Below are positions 8,831 to 16,822 of a DNA stretch of 56,603 nucleotides, in pieces. The notes below the pieces were generated by a model that saw only the letters and a program-made list of their open reading frames with translations, did no database searches and was not told the DNA's origin. A program made the translations under genes and the position numbers. Source of the stretch: Syntrophaceae bacterium. Lineage in GTDB: Bacteria > Desulfobacterota > BSN033 > UBA1163. Every line of letters starts with the position of its first letter. Position 1 is the first letter of the stretch. The stretch is from contig JACAEX010000007.1 of assembly GCA_013388635.1 (NCBI GenBank), positions 1-56,603 of the forward strand, written 5' to 3'.

Positions 8831-9620
8831 GATCCACAGGACCGCTCAGCTAAAAAGCCCTTTTCTGATCGTGAGCTGGCAGACCCACGACATCGGAGGC
8901 CTGGGGTCGAGGGTGATAGATTTCTTGAGGAAGAATCTGGGCGGAGAAGAAGTGGCTGAGATCAAGCCCGTGGGCTTTTTCCCGCTGGGAGGCGTGAGGT
9001 TCAGAAATGACCTCGTTCAGGTCCAGGAGAGTAAATTCTGGACCTGCGGAAGGAGGAATCTGCTCCTCTTTCGAAGTGACGAGCCTGCCTTCAACCATTT
9101 CAGATTCCTGAGCACCGTCTTGGATTTTGCTCAGGATTGCATGGGGGTCAGGGAACTCTATACGATCAGCGGAGCCCTCTCCCTGACGGCTCACACCCAA
9201 CCGAGGAGAATACTGACCGTCTTCAATCGGCCGGATCTGAGAGGAGAGCTTCAGGCTCATGGGCTTGAGCCGATGACCTGGGAAGGTCCTCCGGCGATCA
9301 GCAGTTACCTCTTATGGGTGGCGGGGAGAAGGGGTCTCCCCGGAGCGAGCCTGTGGCCTGAGATACCATTCTACCTCGCCGCAAAGGAAGATCCCCTAAC
9401 CATAAAGCTCGTGCTTTCGTTTCTCAGCAGGAGATTTGAGCTGGGTCTGAACTTAGAGGGATTCGATTCAGAGATCGACGATCAGAATGAGAAAATCGCC
9501 CGGCTCAGGGATGAAGATCCTGAAATCCATAGATACATCAGCAGACTGGAGAGCGGGCAGAGCTTGGACGAGGAAGAACAGATCAAACTGACGAGAGAGA
9601 TTTACGACATCCTGAGTTAA
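8811..9620 (+). CDS. PAC2 family protein (second of a tandem pair)
   Basis: A 269-residue paralogue of the preceding protein with the same block order: WQTHDIGGLGSRVIDFL at the N-terminus, YTISGALSLTAHTQPRR in the middle, and ISSYLLWVAGRRGLPGASLW with a following EIPFYLAAKEDP. The start is GTG at 8811 inside the upstream gene, preceded by GGGAGGAGAAG. The helical C-terminus (about 225-269) is rich in charged residues. The pair arose by an old duplication, because identity is confined to the family motifs. Confidence 0.78.
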   Translation: MERDRLEIHRTAQLKSPFLIVSWQTHDIGGLGSRVIDFLRKNLGGEEVAEIKPVGFFPLGGVRFRNDLVQVQESKFWTCGRRNLLLFRSDEPAFNHFRFLSTVLDFAQDCMGVRELYTISGALSLTAHTQPRRILTVFNRPDLRGELQAHGLEPMTWEGPPAISSYLLWVAGRRGLPGASLWPEIPFYLAAKEDPLTIKLVLSFLSRRFELGLNLEGFDSEIDDQNEKIARLRDEDPEIHRYISRLESGQSLDEEEQIKLTREIYDILS

Positions 9621-9691
9621 CCTTACAGTTCCATTGAGCAGACCCACTGAGTCTGTGCGCGTCTTTTACTCCAACGTTAAGCTTACGTCAC

Positions 9692-9708
9692 GGGGTGTCC
9701 CCTTTTTT
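9692..9708 (+). terminator. short candidate terminator after the PAC2 pair
   Basis: GGGG-TGT-CCCC is followed directly by six T residues (9703-9708). The stem is only four pairs, so this is a weak call. It lies in the short gap between two converging genes, where a terminator is expected. Confidence 0.35.
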
Positions 9709-10727
9709 CACGGTTCGATGATCACTTTGATCGATTCCTTAGCTTCAGCCACCAATTGGAACCCAGTGGATGTCTCTGACAGAGGGAGCCGGTGGGTGAT
9801 CATCTCACGAAGGGGCAGACGACGAGCTCTTATTAATTCGATCGCCCTTTCGATATCGAAGGGGCTCCCCCCATAGGTCGGGAGAAGCGTGATCCCATCG
9901 TTCCAGAAGTCGAAAAAAGAGAAAAGGAAGTTGAGACCGGGTTCAAGTGGAGCGAAGCAGAGGACCGTGCCTCCCCTGTCCACACACTTCAATGCCTGGC
10001 TGTAAGCAGAAATCGTCCCTGAACAGACGATCGTGAGATCGACCAGCTGGCCCCTGTTGATCTCACGAATCTTTGCCGGGCTGACCTCCTTGGCATCGAT
10101 CGACTGATCTGCGCCGAACCTCTCTGCCGCCTTCAGACGATACTCGTTGATATCTGAGGCCATGATCCGTCCAGCTCCAGAGGCACGCGCAAGCGCGATA
10201 TGGAGAAGCCCAGAGATTCCGCTCCCGATCACGAAAACGGTCTGGCCCGGCATCAATCTGGCCAGCCTCTGCCCCCGGAGCACGCAGGCCAGCGGCTCAA
10301 TAAAGACCCCTTCCTCAAAGGAGACCTCATCGGGCAGGACGAAGGTGCCCCGATCGACATTGATCCTCGGGACGCGGATGAACTCTGCAAAACCCCCGGG
10401 ATCGAAATTGGTGCTTCGCAGGGTGTCGCAAACCGTGTGGTGGCCGCTCAGACAGTAGCGACACGTATTACACGGGACGTGATGGGAGACGAAGACCCGA
10501 TCCCCCACTTTGTAACGTTCAACTCCGGCTCCGACCTCGACCACCTCTCCCGCGATCTCGTGGCCGAGGACGCGGGGCGCCTTCTTGATCCGGTACCACT
10601 CCATCACATCGCTGCCACAGATGCCGCTGGCCTTCACCTTGACCAATAACTCGCCCGGGCCGATCTCCGGAGTCGGGATCTCCTCCAGTCGGATGTCCTT
10701 ATTGTGATAATACATGGCTACGCGCAC
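9708..10727 (-). CDS. zinc-dependent medium-chain alcohol/polyol dehydrogenase
   Basis: NAD(P)-dependent oxidation of an alcohol or polyol. The 339-residue protein has catalytic-zinc ligands in GICGSD (about 37-42) and GHE (about 55-57). A structural-zinc site is present as CNTCRYCLSGHHTVC, and VIGSGISGLLHIALARASGA forms the Rossmann loop. This pattern is closest to the sorbitol/threonine dehydrogenase branch. The substrate cannot be told from sequence. Minus strand, with the VapBC pair just upstream, so it may be a separate unit. Confidence 0.85.
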   Translation of the reverse strand: MRVAMYYHNKDIRLEEIPTPEIGPGELLVKVKASGICGSDVMEWYRIKKAPRVLGHEIAGEVVEVGAGVERYKVGDRVFVSHHVPCNTCRYCLSGHHTVCDTLRSTNFDPGGFAEFIRVPRINVDRGTFVLPDEVSFEEGVFIEPLACVLRGQRLARLMPGQTVFVIGSGISGLLHIALARASGAGRIMASDINEYRLKAAERFGADQSIDAKEVSPAKIREINRGQLVDLTIVCSGTISAYSQALKCVDRGGTVLCFAPLEPGLNFLFSFFDFWNDGITLLPTYGGSPFDIERAIELIRARRLPLREMITHRLPLSETSTGFQLVAEAKESIKVIIEP

Positions 10728-10747
10728 GGTTGGATTCTCATCCCTTC

Positions 10748-11161
10748 TTAAGGAACATTGACGAAACCCGCTGTCACAAAATGTTTATCAAAGGAAAAAG
10801 CCTTTCTAATCTTTCGCCTCTTCATGATCACAAAACTGACCGCATCTGCATAACTGAAATCCTGATCCATATACTTCACCAATATCCCCTCAGCCTCCAT
10901 TTCAATGTTTTCGTCTGAACAGATTTTCAAAATCCTCGGGCTTGCCTTTATTCTCTCAAGAAAATCGATAGCTGCCCCGTGTCCCAGCTCTTTTAGAATG
11001 ACAATATAGGTTTCGGCTATGACCAGATTGCTTGTAATCAAATTTTTGTGGTTTTTGAAAATGGAGGGATAACCTGAAGCAGCCTCTTTGTGGTGTGAAT
11101 CGTCTTTGTCGGCTAAGGCAATCCAAGCGCTGGTATCTACAAATATATCCTCAACCATCAT
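10748..11161 (-). CDS. PIN-domain toxin (VapC-like)
   Basis: Predicted Mg-dependent endoribonuclease toxin of 137 residues, the usual VapC length. The acidic active-site residues are visible: Asp in FVDTSAWIAL (about residue 8), Glu in VIAETY (about 50), and two Asp in DFSYADAVSF (about 100-105). FSFDKHF near the C-terminus is also typical. It overlaps the small upstream gene by four bases, which is the standard antitoxin-toxin arrangement. The RNA target cannot be predicted. Confidence 0.87.
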   Translation of the reverse strand: MMVEDIFVDTSAWIALADKDDSHHKEAASGYPSIFKNHKNLITSNLVIAETYIVILKELGHGAAIDFLERIKASPRILKICSDENIEMEAEGILVKYMDQDFSYADAVSFVIMKRRKIRKAFSFDKHFVTAGFVNVP

Positions 11162-11418
11162 TGCCTTTTCTTTTGTCTGACATATCGGGCAAGATATTTA
11201 TCATGATTATCAGAAAGGTTCCTCTTGCCGGACTTCCCAAGTCCGATCAGGCCCATTCCAGGATCTTCCTCCAAGGGGATTTCGCTTAGAAACTTATCGA
11301 GACTCTTCCGGATGATCTCTGCTTTGGACATCCCTTTCTTTTTGGCAAGATCTCCCAAGACATAATCCTGCTGGGGCTCAATATAGACCTGAATGGGCTT
11401 CTTCTTTAAGCTTTTCAT
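11158..11418 (-). CDS. ribbon-helix-helix antitoxin (VapB-like)
   Basis: An 86-residue partner of the PIN toxin. The N-terminus (QVYIEPQQDYVLGDLAKKKG then MSKAEIIRKSLDKFL) fits a CopG/Arc-type ribbon-helix-helix: one DNA-binding strand and two helices at about residues 9-43. The basic C-terminus would wrap the toxin. There is no ribosome-binding site. A good promoter places the transcription start within a base or two of the ATG, so the message is probably leaderless. The operator-like inverted repeats upstream fit the autoregulation known for such pairs. Confidence 0.82.
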   Translation of the reverse strand: MKSLKKKPIQVYIEPQQDYVLGDLAKKKGMSKAEIIRKSLDKFLSEIPLEEDPGMGLIGLGKSGKRNLSDNHDKYLARYVRQKKRQ

Positions 11419-11425
11419 GTATAAA

Positions 11426-11454
11426 AATATACATCACCTAAATTGATCTGTCAA
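11426..11454 (-). promoter_or_regulatory. sigma70-type promoter of the toxin-antitoxin pair
   Basis: Read on the minus strand, TTGACA (11454-11449) is followed after exactly 17 bases by TATATT (11431-11426). The predicted start of transcription is near 11419, and the antitoxin ATG occupies 11418-11416. Confidence 0.7.
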
Positions 11455-11469
11455 CAGGTAATTTAGGTG
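11435..11469. promoter_or_regulatory. candidate operator, inverted repeat flanking the -35 box
   Basis: CACCTAAATT (11435-11444) and AATTTAGGTG (11460-11469) are perfect 10-base reverse complements, with the -35 hexamer in the 15-base spacer. A second small repeat, TGTATA-AAAA-TATACA (11418-11433), covers the -10 and start codon. Both are plausible binding sites for the antitoxin. Confidence 0.6.
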
Positions 11470-11478
11470 TTGTCCATA

Positions 11479-12285
11479 TTAATCACCCCGAACTTTACCC
11501 TTGCCCTTCTCCTGTTCAAATATATCGTTCGCTTCCTTGACCGTAGCTTTTTCATGGATAATGGCGCGCAACGCCTTGATCATGGCCACGGGGTGGTCGT
11601 TCTGCCAGATGTTTCTTCCAAGATTGACACCGATCGCACCCTTCTGCATCCCGTCGTGGACGAACTCAAAGACCTGGAGCTCCGTATCGACTTTGGGCCC
11701 CCCTGCCATCACCACTGGAACAGGGCAGCCATTGACCACCCTTTCAAAGTTTTCGCACCAGTAGGTCTTGACAATCCTGGCACCCAACTCCGCTGCGATC
11801 CGACAGCAGAGCGAGAGGTAACGGGCATCCCTCTTCTCCAACTCCTTTCCCACAGCGGTCACCGCCATCACGGGGATACCGTATTTCTCCCCCTCGTCCA
11901 CCAGTTTTGAAAGATTCATCAACGAATCGTGCTCATAGTCGCTCCCCACAAAGATCGAGATGCCGACCGCTGACGCATTGAGACGGATCGCCTCCTCCAT
12001 GGAGGTGGTGATCCCTTCATGGGATAGGTCTTTCCCCACCATGCTGGTTCCGCCGGAAACCCGAAGGATGATCGGCTTGGTATTCTCAGGATCGACGGAT
12101 GATCGCAATACCCCCCTGGTCACAAAGATCGCATCGCAGTAAGGAAGGAGCGGTCGGATGGTCTCCCCGGGCCTTTCTAACTTCCGGGTCGGCCCCTGGA
12201 AATAACCGTGATCGATGGGCAGAAAAAGGCAATGCCCATCAGATTTAACCAATTGTGCAATCCGGTTCTTCATTCCCCACTCCAT
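11479..12285 (-). CDS. class I aldolase/thiolase of the LsrF/DhnA family
   Basis: A 268-residue TIM-barrel enzyme very like Escherichia coli LsrF. It has the diagnostic DHGYFQGPT near residue 25 and RLNASAVGISIFVGSDYEH. MAVTAVGKELEKRDARY is also present, and IVKTYWCENFERVVNGCPV carries the Schiff-base lysine. GRNIWQNDHPVAMIKALRA is near the C-terminus. LsrF ends autoinducer-2 phosphate breakdown, but no other lsr gene is present, so the substrate is open. I start at ATG 12285, which has GGAGG five bases upstream, rather than ATG 12297, which has none. Confidence 0.8.
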   Translation of the reverse strand: MEWGMKNRIAQLVKSDGHCLFLPIDHGYFQGPTRKLERPGETIRPLLPYCDAIFVTRGVLRSSVDPENTKPIILRVSGGTSMVGKDLSHEGITTSMEEAIRLNASAVGISIFVGSDYEHDSLMNLSKLVDEGEKYGIPVMAVTAVGKELEKRDARYLSLCCRIAAELGARIVKTYWCENFERVVNGCPVPVVMAGGPKVDTELQVFEFVHDGMQKGAIGVNLGRNIWQNDHPVAMIKALRAIIHEKATVKEANDIFEQEKGKGKVRGD

Positions 12286-12356
12286 GGTTTCCTCCATCTC
12301 ATTTTTTAGCTGAAATTTCCTGTCTAATTCTTATTAAAACACAGTATGATTGAAAT

Positions 12357-12515
12357 CCCAATAACCAAATTCCAAACTCCAAATAAATTCCAATTTTCAA
12401 ATAACCAAACCAGATCACCAAACAAACATTTGGTAAAGGATGTTTAAAATTTTGGTTATTGAGACATTGGTTATTATTTGATTATTGGTGCTTGGATATT
12501 GGTGATTATTTGATT
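12357..12515. repeat. intergenic inverted repeat built from CCAATAACCAAAT words
   Basis: The left arm (12357-12425) is an iteration of words such as CCAATAACCAAATTCCAA. The right arm (12450-12515) repeats the reverse complement (TTTGGTTATTGAGACATTGG and similar). The element is AT-rich, imperfect, and fills most of the gap between the LsrF-like gene and the LeuB-type gene. Its right arm runs into the latter's last codons (VVKYIIK). Confidence 0.7.
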
Positions 12516-13564
12516 ATATATTTCACCACCAGATCCCCTACTTCCGAGGTGCTGTATCCCATCTTTCCCGCGGTCAGGCTCTTCACATCCCGCGCCACCA
12601 CCTTCATGATCGCATTTTCGATCTCCCTCGCTGCCTCCTTCTCTCCTAAGTGGTCGAGCATCATCTGGCATGCAGAGATGGCGGCCAGTGGGCTGACCAC
12701 TCCCTTGCCTGCATATTTCGGTGCAGAACCTCCCATGGGCTCAAACATCGAAACGCCTTTGGGATTGATATTCCCTCCGGCTGCAATCCCCAGGCCTCCC
12801 TGAATCATCGCAGCTAAATCGGTGATGATGTCGCCAAACATGTTATCGGTCACGATCACATCGAACCATTCCGGATTCTTCACCATCCACATACAGATCG
12901 CATCCACATGGGCGTAGTCAGCCTCAATCCCTTTGTACTCCCTCGCCACCTCGTAGAAGGTCCTCTCCCAGAGATCAAAGGCATAGGTGAGAACATTCGT
13001 CTTGCCACAAAGCGTCACCTTCTTCTTCCGATTCCTCTTGCTGCAGTATTCAAAAGCAAACCTGATGCAACGCTCCACGCCCCTTCGGGTATGAACGGCC
13101 TCCTGGATCGCCACCTCATCAGGGGTTCCCTTCTTCAGAAATCCCCCTGCCCCAAGATAGGCACCCTCTGTATTCTCTCTGACGACGACGAAGTCGATAT
13201 CCTCTGGCCCTTTATCCTTCAGAGGCGTCTCAACCCCCGGGTAAAGCTTTACAGGCCTCAGGTTGATGTACTGATCCAGTTCGAATCGAATCCGCAGGAG
13301 AATCCCCTTTTCCAAAACCCCACTCTTGACCCCGGGGTGGCCGATCGCGCCGAGGTAGATCGCATCCATCCCCTTCAATTCCTCAAAGACTGAATCCGGA
13401 AGGATCTCCTGAGTTCTCAGGTAGCGTTCCCCTCCTAAATCATACTGTTTCAGCTCATACTTAAACCCGCACTTTTCTGAAACTGCCTTCAGAACTTTTA
13501 GCCCTTCGGCAATCACCTCAGGCCCGGTTCCATCACCGGGGATCACTGCTATCTTATATGCCAT
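12506..13564 (-). CDS. leuB: 3-isopropylmalate dehydrogenase-type decarboxylating dehydrogenase
   Basis: NAD-dependent oxidative decarboxylation of a 2-hydroxy-3-carboxy acid. The family blocks are present: [18 protein letters not shown] at the N-terminus, [15 protein letters not shown] (about 123-137), and the metal-binding [19 protein letters not shown]. The nucleotide loop is [14 protein letters not shown], where the usual H of HGSAP is replaced by G. At 352 residues it has the length of leucine-pathway enzymes. Isocitrate or homoisocitrate dehydrogenase activity is an alternative, because no other leu gene is nearby. A GGTGGAGAG lies upstream of the ATG. Confidence 0.75.
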   Translation of the reverse strand: MAYKIAVIPGDGTGPEVIAEGLKVLKAVSEKCGFKYELKQYDLGGERYLRTQEILPDSVFEELKGMDAIYLGAIGHPGVKSGVLEKGILLRIRFELDQYINLRPVKLYPGVETPLKDKGPEDIDFVVVRENTEGAYLGAGGFLKKGTPDEVAIQEAVHTRRGVERCIRFAFEYCSKRNRKKKVTLCGKTNVLTYAFDLWERTFYEVAREYKGIEADYAHVDAICMWMVKNPEWFDVIVTDNMFGDIITDLAAMIQGGLGIAAGGNINPKGVSMFEPMGGSAPKYAGKGVVSPLAAISACQMMLDHLGEKEAAREIENAIMKVVARDVKSLTAGKMGYSTSEVGDLVVKYIIK

Positions 13565-13582
13565 CTCTCCACCCCTTGCTTC

Positions 13583-13609
13583 TTACGCTATGCGCTTAGC
13601 GCTCAGCGC
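13583..13609. repeat. intergenic repeat, AGCGCATAG family, single arm
   Basis: TTACGCTATGCGCTTAGCGC and the following CTCAGCGC repeat the right-arm word found at 5974-5988. It lies between purD and the LeuB-type gene. No clear partner arm is visible. Confidence 0.45.
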
Positions 13610-13623
13610 TGATCGTCATCCTC

Positions 13624-14898
13624 TTAAAGCCAGCACAATGCTTTCCGTCCTATATCCGTCCGATAATGCACTCCCTCCCAATAAATCTTTCTAACGGCCT
13701 CATAGGTCCTTTCAATCGCCCTTGGAATGTCCTCTCCCAACCCTGTCACTCCCAAGACCCTTCCTCCGTTTGTGACCACCTGGCCATCCTTCATCGCGGT
13801 CCCCGCATGAAAGACAAAGACATCCCTCATCTGAGAAACTTCCTTCAAGCCCTGAATCGCCTTTCCCTTCTCATAATCCCCGGGGTACCCTCTCGAGGCC
13901 ATCACCACGCAGACCGAGGCTCGACGATCCCACTCAATCGCGCGTCGAGCCAGATCTCCATTGATGCACGCCTCCAGGATAGGAACGATATCCCCTTTCA
14001 TCCGCATCAAAACGGGCTGGGTCTCCGGATCTCCGAAGCGAGCATTGAATTCCAATACCTTAGGATGGCCTTCATGGATCATCAACCCGGCATAGAGAAC
14101 ACCCTTGTAAGGCCTTCCCTCCTCCCCCATCCCGTGGATAATCGGTCTCAAGATCTTCTCTATGATCTTTTGATGAACCTCATCCGTCACCACCGGTGCA
14201 GGGGAGTAGGCTCCCATTCCTCCTGTGTTCGGGCCTTCATCCCCATCAAAAATCGGCTTGTGATCCTGCGAGGAGGCCAGAGGAAGAATCGACTTTCCAT
14301 CGGTAAAAGCGATGTAAGACGCTTCCTCTCCCACAAGACACTCCTCGATCACCACCCTTCTTCCTGCCTCCCCAAATACCCTTTGTACCATGATTCGTTC
14401 AACCGATTGAACAGCCTCCTCCACTGTCCTGCAGACCGCGACCCCCTTCCCCGCTGCCAGGCCATCGGCCTTGACCACGAGGGGAGCACCCTGTTTCCGG
14501 ATATAGGCCACGGCCTCTTCATATCGGTCAAAGAGCTCCCAGGAGGCTGTCGGGATACGGTATTTCCTCATCATCTCCTTGGCAAAGGCTTTGCTTCCCT
14601 CCAGCTCGGCAGCCTTCTGGTTCGATCCAAAAATGCAAAGGCCCCTCGATTCAAAAAGATCGACAATGCCTTTTGTCAGTGGCTCCTCGGGTCCGACCAC
14701 CGTGAGATCGATCTTCTCCTTCAAAGCAAAATCGAGGAGGCCGTCGAGATCGTTGGCTCTGATCGGGATGATCGCTGCCTGTTCAGAGATCCCTGCATTT
14801 CCCGGAGCACAGTATACCTTCGAGACCTTTGGGCTCTGTGCGATCTTCCAGACCAGGGCATGCTCTCTGCCCCCGCCACCGACCACCAGTACCTTCAT
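13624..14898 (-). CDS. purD: phosphoribosylamine--glycine ligase
   Basis: ATP-grasp enzyme that makes glycinamide ribonucleotide, the second step of purine synthesis. From ATG 14898 the protein is 424 residues, the normal length. It shows VGGGGREHALVWKIAQSP at the N-terminus, VGPEEPLTKGIVDLFE, and LVVKADGLAAGKGVAV for ATP binding. DHKPIFDGDEGPNTGGMGAY and FNARFGDPETQPVLMRM are also present. The frame stays open to 14994, but that extension is intergenic repeat sequence. GGGGAG stands just before ATG 14898. It is followed upstream by purH on the same strand. Confidence 0.95.
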   Translation of the reverse strand: MKVLVVGGGGREHALVWKIAQSPKVSKVYCAPGNAGISEQAAIIPIRANDLDGLLDFALKEKIDLTVVGPEEPLTKGIVDLFESRGLCIFGSNQKAAELEGSKAFAKEMMRKYRIPTASWELFDRYEEAVAYIRKQGAPLVVKADGLAAGKGVAVCRTVEEAVQSVERIMVQRVFGEAGRRVVIEECLVGEEASYIAFTDGKSILPLASSQDHKPIFDGDEGPNTGGMGAYSPAPVVTDEVHQKIIEKILRPIIHGMGEEGRPYKGVLYAGLMIHEGHPKVLEFNARFGDPETQPVLMRMKGDIVPILEACINGDLARRAIEWDRRASVCVVMASRGYPGDYEKGKAIQGLKEVSQMRDVFVFHAGTAMKDGQVVTNGGRVLGVTGLGEDIPRAIERTYEAVRKIYWEGVHYRTDIGRKALCWL

Positions 14899-14937
14899 GT
14901 CACATCTCCCCACCGGGCATAGCTGAAACAGGGCCGA

Positions 14938-15078
14938 AGAATCCGAAATTCGAATATCGAAATCCGAAACAAATCCTAAATCCAAATGAACCAATTCTCA
15001 AAACATATTGGTTTAGAATTTTCTATTTTGATCAGTCGAAATTGTTTCGAGCTTCGAATTTCGTGCTTCGGATTTCTT
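14938..15078. repeat. intergenic inverted repeat built from CGAAATTCGAAA words, copy 1
   Basis: The left arm (about 14938-14975) reads ATCCGAAATTCGAATATCGA and similar. The right arm (about 15036-15078) is CGAAATTGTTTCGAGCTTCG and similar, nearly its reverse complement. It fills the purD-purH gap. A second copy is at 24705-24846. Beside it, CTTCCGG (15076-15082) and CCGGAAG (15094-15100) form a hairpin whose loop holds the purH stop codon. Confidence 0.7.
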
Positions 15079-15087
15079 CCGGTATTA

Positions 15088-16650
15088 TTAATGCCGGAAG
15101 TGTCTCATCCCTGTGAAGACCATGGCGATGTCATATTCGTCGGCTGCCCGGATCACCTCGTCGTCCCGGATTGATCCGCCGGGTTGGATGATCGCCCGGG
15201 CACCGGCCTCAGCACCGGCATCGACTCCGTCCCTGAACGGAAACATGGCATCAGAGGCCAACACCGTTCCCTTTGTCGAGGACTGGGCCTTCATCACAGC
15301 CAGTCGGGTCGAATCGACCCGGCTCATCTGACCCGCGCCGATCCCTACGGTTCGATCCTCATGGACCAGGACAATCGCATTCGATTTGACATGTTTGGCC
15401 ACCTTCCAGCCGAAGGCCATGGCCCTCTTTTCTTCGTCAGTCGGCTTCCGCCGGGTCACCACCTTCCACTGATCCATTGGTACTCTGCCCAGATCCCGAT
15501 CCTGGATCAAAAGACCTCCAACCACCTTTCTCAGATCGAGTCCACCTTGAGGATAAGAAGCACTGAGAGGCGGGGATTGAAGGATCCGGAGATCCTTCTT
15601 CGTCTTAAGGATCTCCAATGCCTTTGGGTCAAAACCCGGGGCGATGATCACCTCAAGAAAGATCTGGACCATCTCCCTTGCCGTCTCTTCGTCCACCACT
15701 CGATTAAAACCCACCACCCCACCGAATGCTGAGACCGGATCGCAATCCCTTGCCTTCCGGTAGGCATCTGCCAGACTCTTTTCAGAGATGGCCACGCCAC
15801 AGGGGTTATTATGTTTGATGATGACCGCTGCAGTCTCCTCAAACTCTTTGACCGTCTCAAAGGCTGAATCGACATCTAAGATGTTATTAAACGATAGCTC
15901 CTTCCCATGGATCTGGGCCGCATTCGATACGGATGGCTCGGCCAATCCATATTCTTTGTAAAATGCCGCCCTCTGATGGGGATTTTCCCCATACCGGAGC
16001 TCCTGGGCCTTCTTCACCTGAAACGTAAACGTCTCCGGAAACTCATAAACCTTCTTTCCCTTTTCGATCTGGCCCAGGTAGTTTGAAATTGCGCCATCAT
16101 AACGGGCTGTGTGTTGAAAGACCTTCTTCGCCAGCCGGAAGTTGGTCTCTACAGAAACCTCTCCCTTCTCCTTCAACTCAGAGATGACCCCATCGTAATC
16201 GCCTGGATCGACCACTACCGTGACATCCGCGTAGTTCTTTGCAGCGGATCGAAGCATGGTCGGTCCACCGATGTCGATGTTCTCGATCGCCTCTTCAAGG
16301 CTGCAATTCTCCCTGGCCACGGTCGCTTCAAAAGGATAGAGATTGACCACCACAAGGTCAATGGGAAGGATGCCATGCTCCTTCATCTTCTGAACATGCT
16401 CTGGCCTGGATCGCTGTCCTAAGAGACCGCCATGGACCTTTGGATGGAGGGTCTTGACCCTTCCATCCAGCATCTCCGGAAATCCGGTATATTCCGAAAT
16501 ATCTTTGACGGAAACCCCCTGTTCTCTCAATGCCTTTGCAGTCCCTCCTGTGGAGAGGATCTCAACCCCCATCCGGGCCAGCTCCTTTCCGAGAGAGACC
16601 ACCCCGGTCTTGTCCGAGACGCTGATAATTGCCCTCCTGATCTTACCCAT
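15088..16650 (-). CDS. purH: bifunctional AICAR transformylase/IMP cyclohydrolase
   Basis: Catalyses the last two steps of IMP synthesis. The 520-residue protein is full length. The N-terminal IMP cyclohydrolase domain (about 1-200) has [24 protein letters not shown] and [15 protein letters not shown]. The C-terminal transformylase domain has [15 protein letters not shown], the active-site block [12 protein letters not shown] and [12 protein letters not shown], and ends in [18 protein letters not shown] precedes the ATG. purD and purH are adjacent and probably form one unit interrupted by a repeat. Confidence 0.96.
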   Translation of the reverse strand: MGKIRRAIISVSDKTGVVSLGKELARMGVEILSTGGTAKALREQGVSVKDISEYTGFPEMLDGRVKTLHPKVHGGLLGQRSRPEHVQKMKEHGILPIDLVVVNLYPFEATVARENCSLEEAIENIDIGGPTMLRSAAKNYADVTVVVDPGDYDGVISELKEKGEVSVETNFRLAKKVFQHTARYDGAISNYLGQIEKGKKVYEFPETFTFQVKKAQELRYGENPHQRAAFYKEYGLAEPSVSNAAQIHGKELSFNNILDVDSAFETVKEFEETAAVIIKHNNPCGVAISEKSLADAYRKARDCDPVSAFGGVVGFNRVVDEETAREMVQIFLEVIIAPGFDPKALEILKTKKDLRILQSPPLSASYPQGGLDLRKVVGGLLIQDRDLGRVPMDQWKVVTRRKPTDEEKRAMAFGWKVAKHVKSNAIVLVHEDRTVGIGAGQMSRVDSTRLAVMKAQSSTKGTVLASDAMFPFRDGVDAGAEAGARAIIQPGGSIRDDEVIRAADEYDIAMVFTGMRHFRH

Positions 16651-16674
16651 GAATCCTCCTCCGACGAAAGTTTT

Positions 16675-16721
16675 GAGTTCGGAGTTCAGGGTTCGGGGTT
16701 AAATAAAACCCCTTGAACTCC
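16675..16721. repeat. intergenic inverted repeat, GTTCGGAG family, copy 2
   Basis: The left arm GAGTTCGGAGTTCAGGGTTC (from 16675), extended by GGGG, pairs imperfectly with AACCCCTTGAACTCC (16707-16721). It lies between purH and glnA in a 172-base gap that holds no gene. Confidence 0.6.
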
Positions 16722-16822
16722 ATGACACAAGTCCTGGCCGCAGCATGGTACTCGACACGCGCACAAATAGCTCTGACCTTTCACCTTTGAGCTTTCTACC
16801 CTATGCCCTATGGGTCTTTTCC

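Noticed and set aside
12357-12515. CRISPR-like iteration of short words
   Set aside because: The words are degenerate, have no uniform spacers, and form inverted rather than direct arrays; no cas genes are in the window.
13666-14922. Long plus-strand frame (418 codons) opposite purD
   Set aside because: Antisense to a certain gene, no domain, and no ribosome-binding site.
14899-14994. N-terminal extension of PurD
   Set aside because: The extra codons come from an intergenic repeat, and PurD proteins begin at the ATG 14898 equivalent with GGGGAG upstream.
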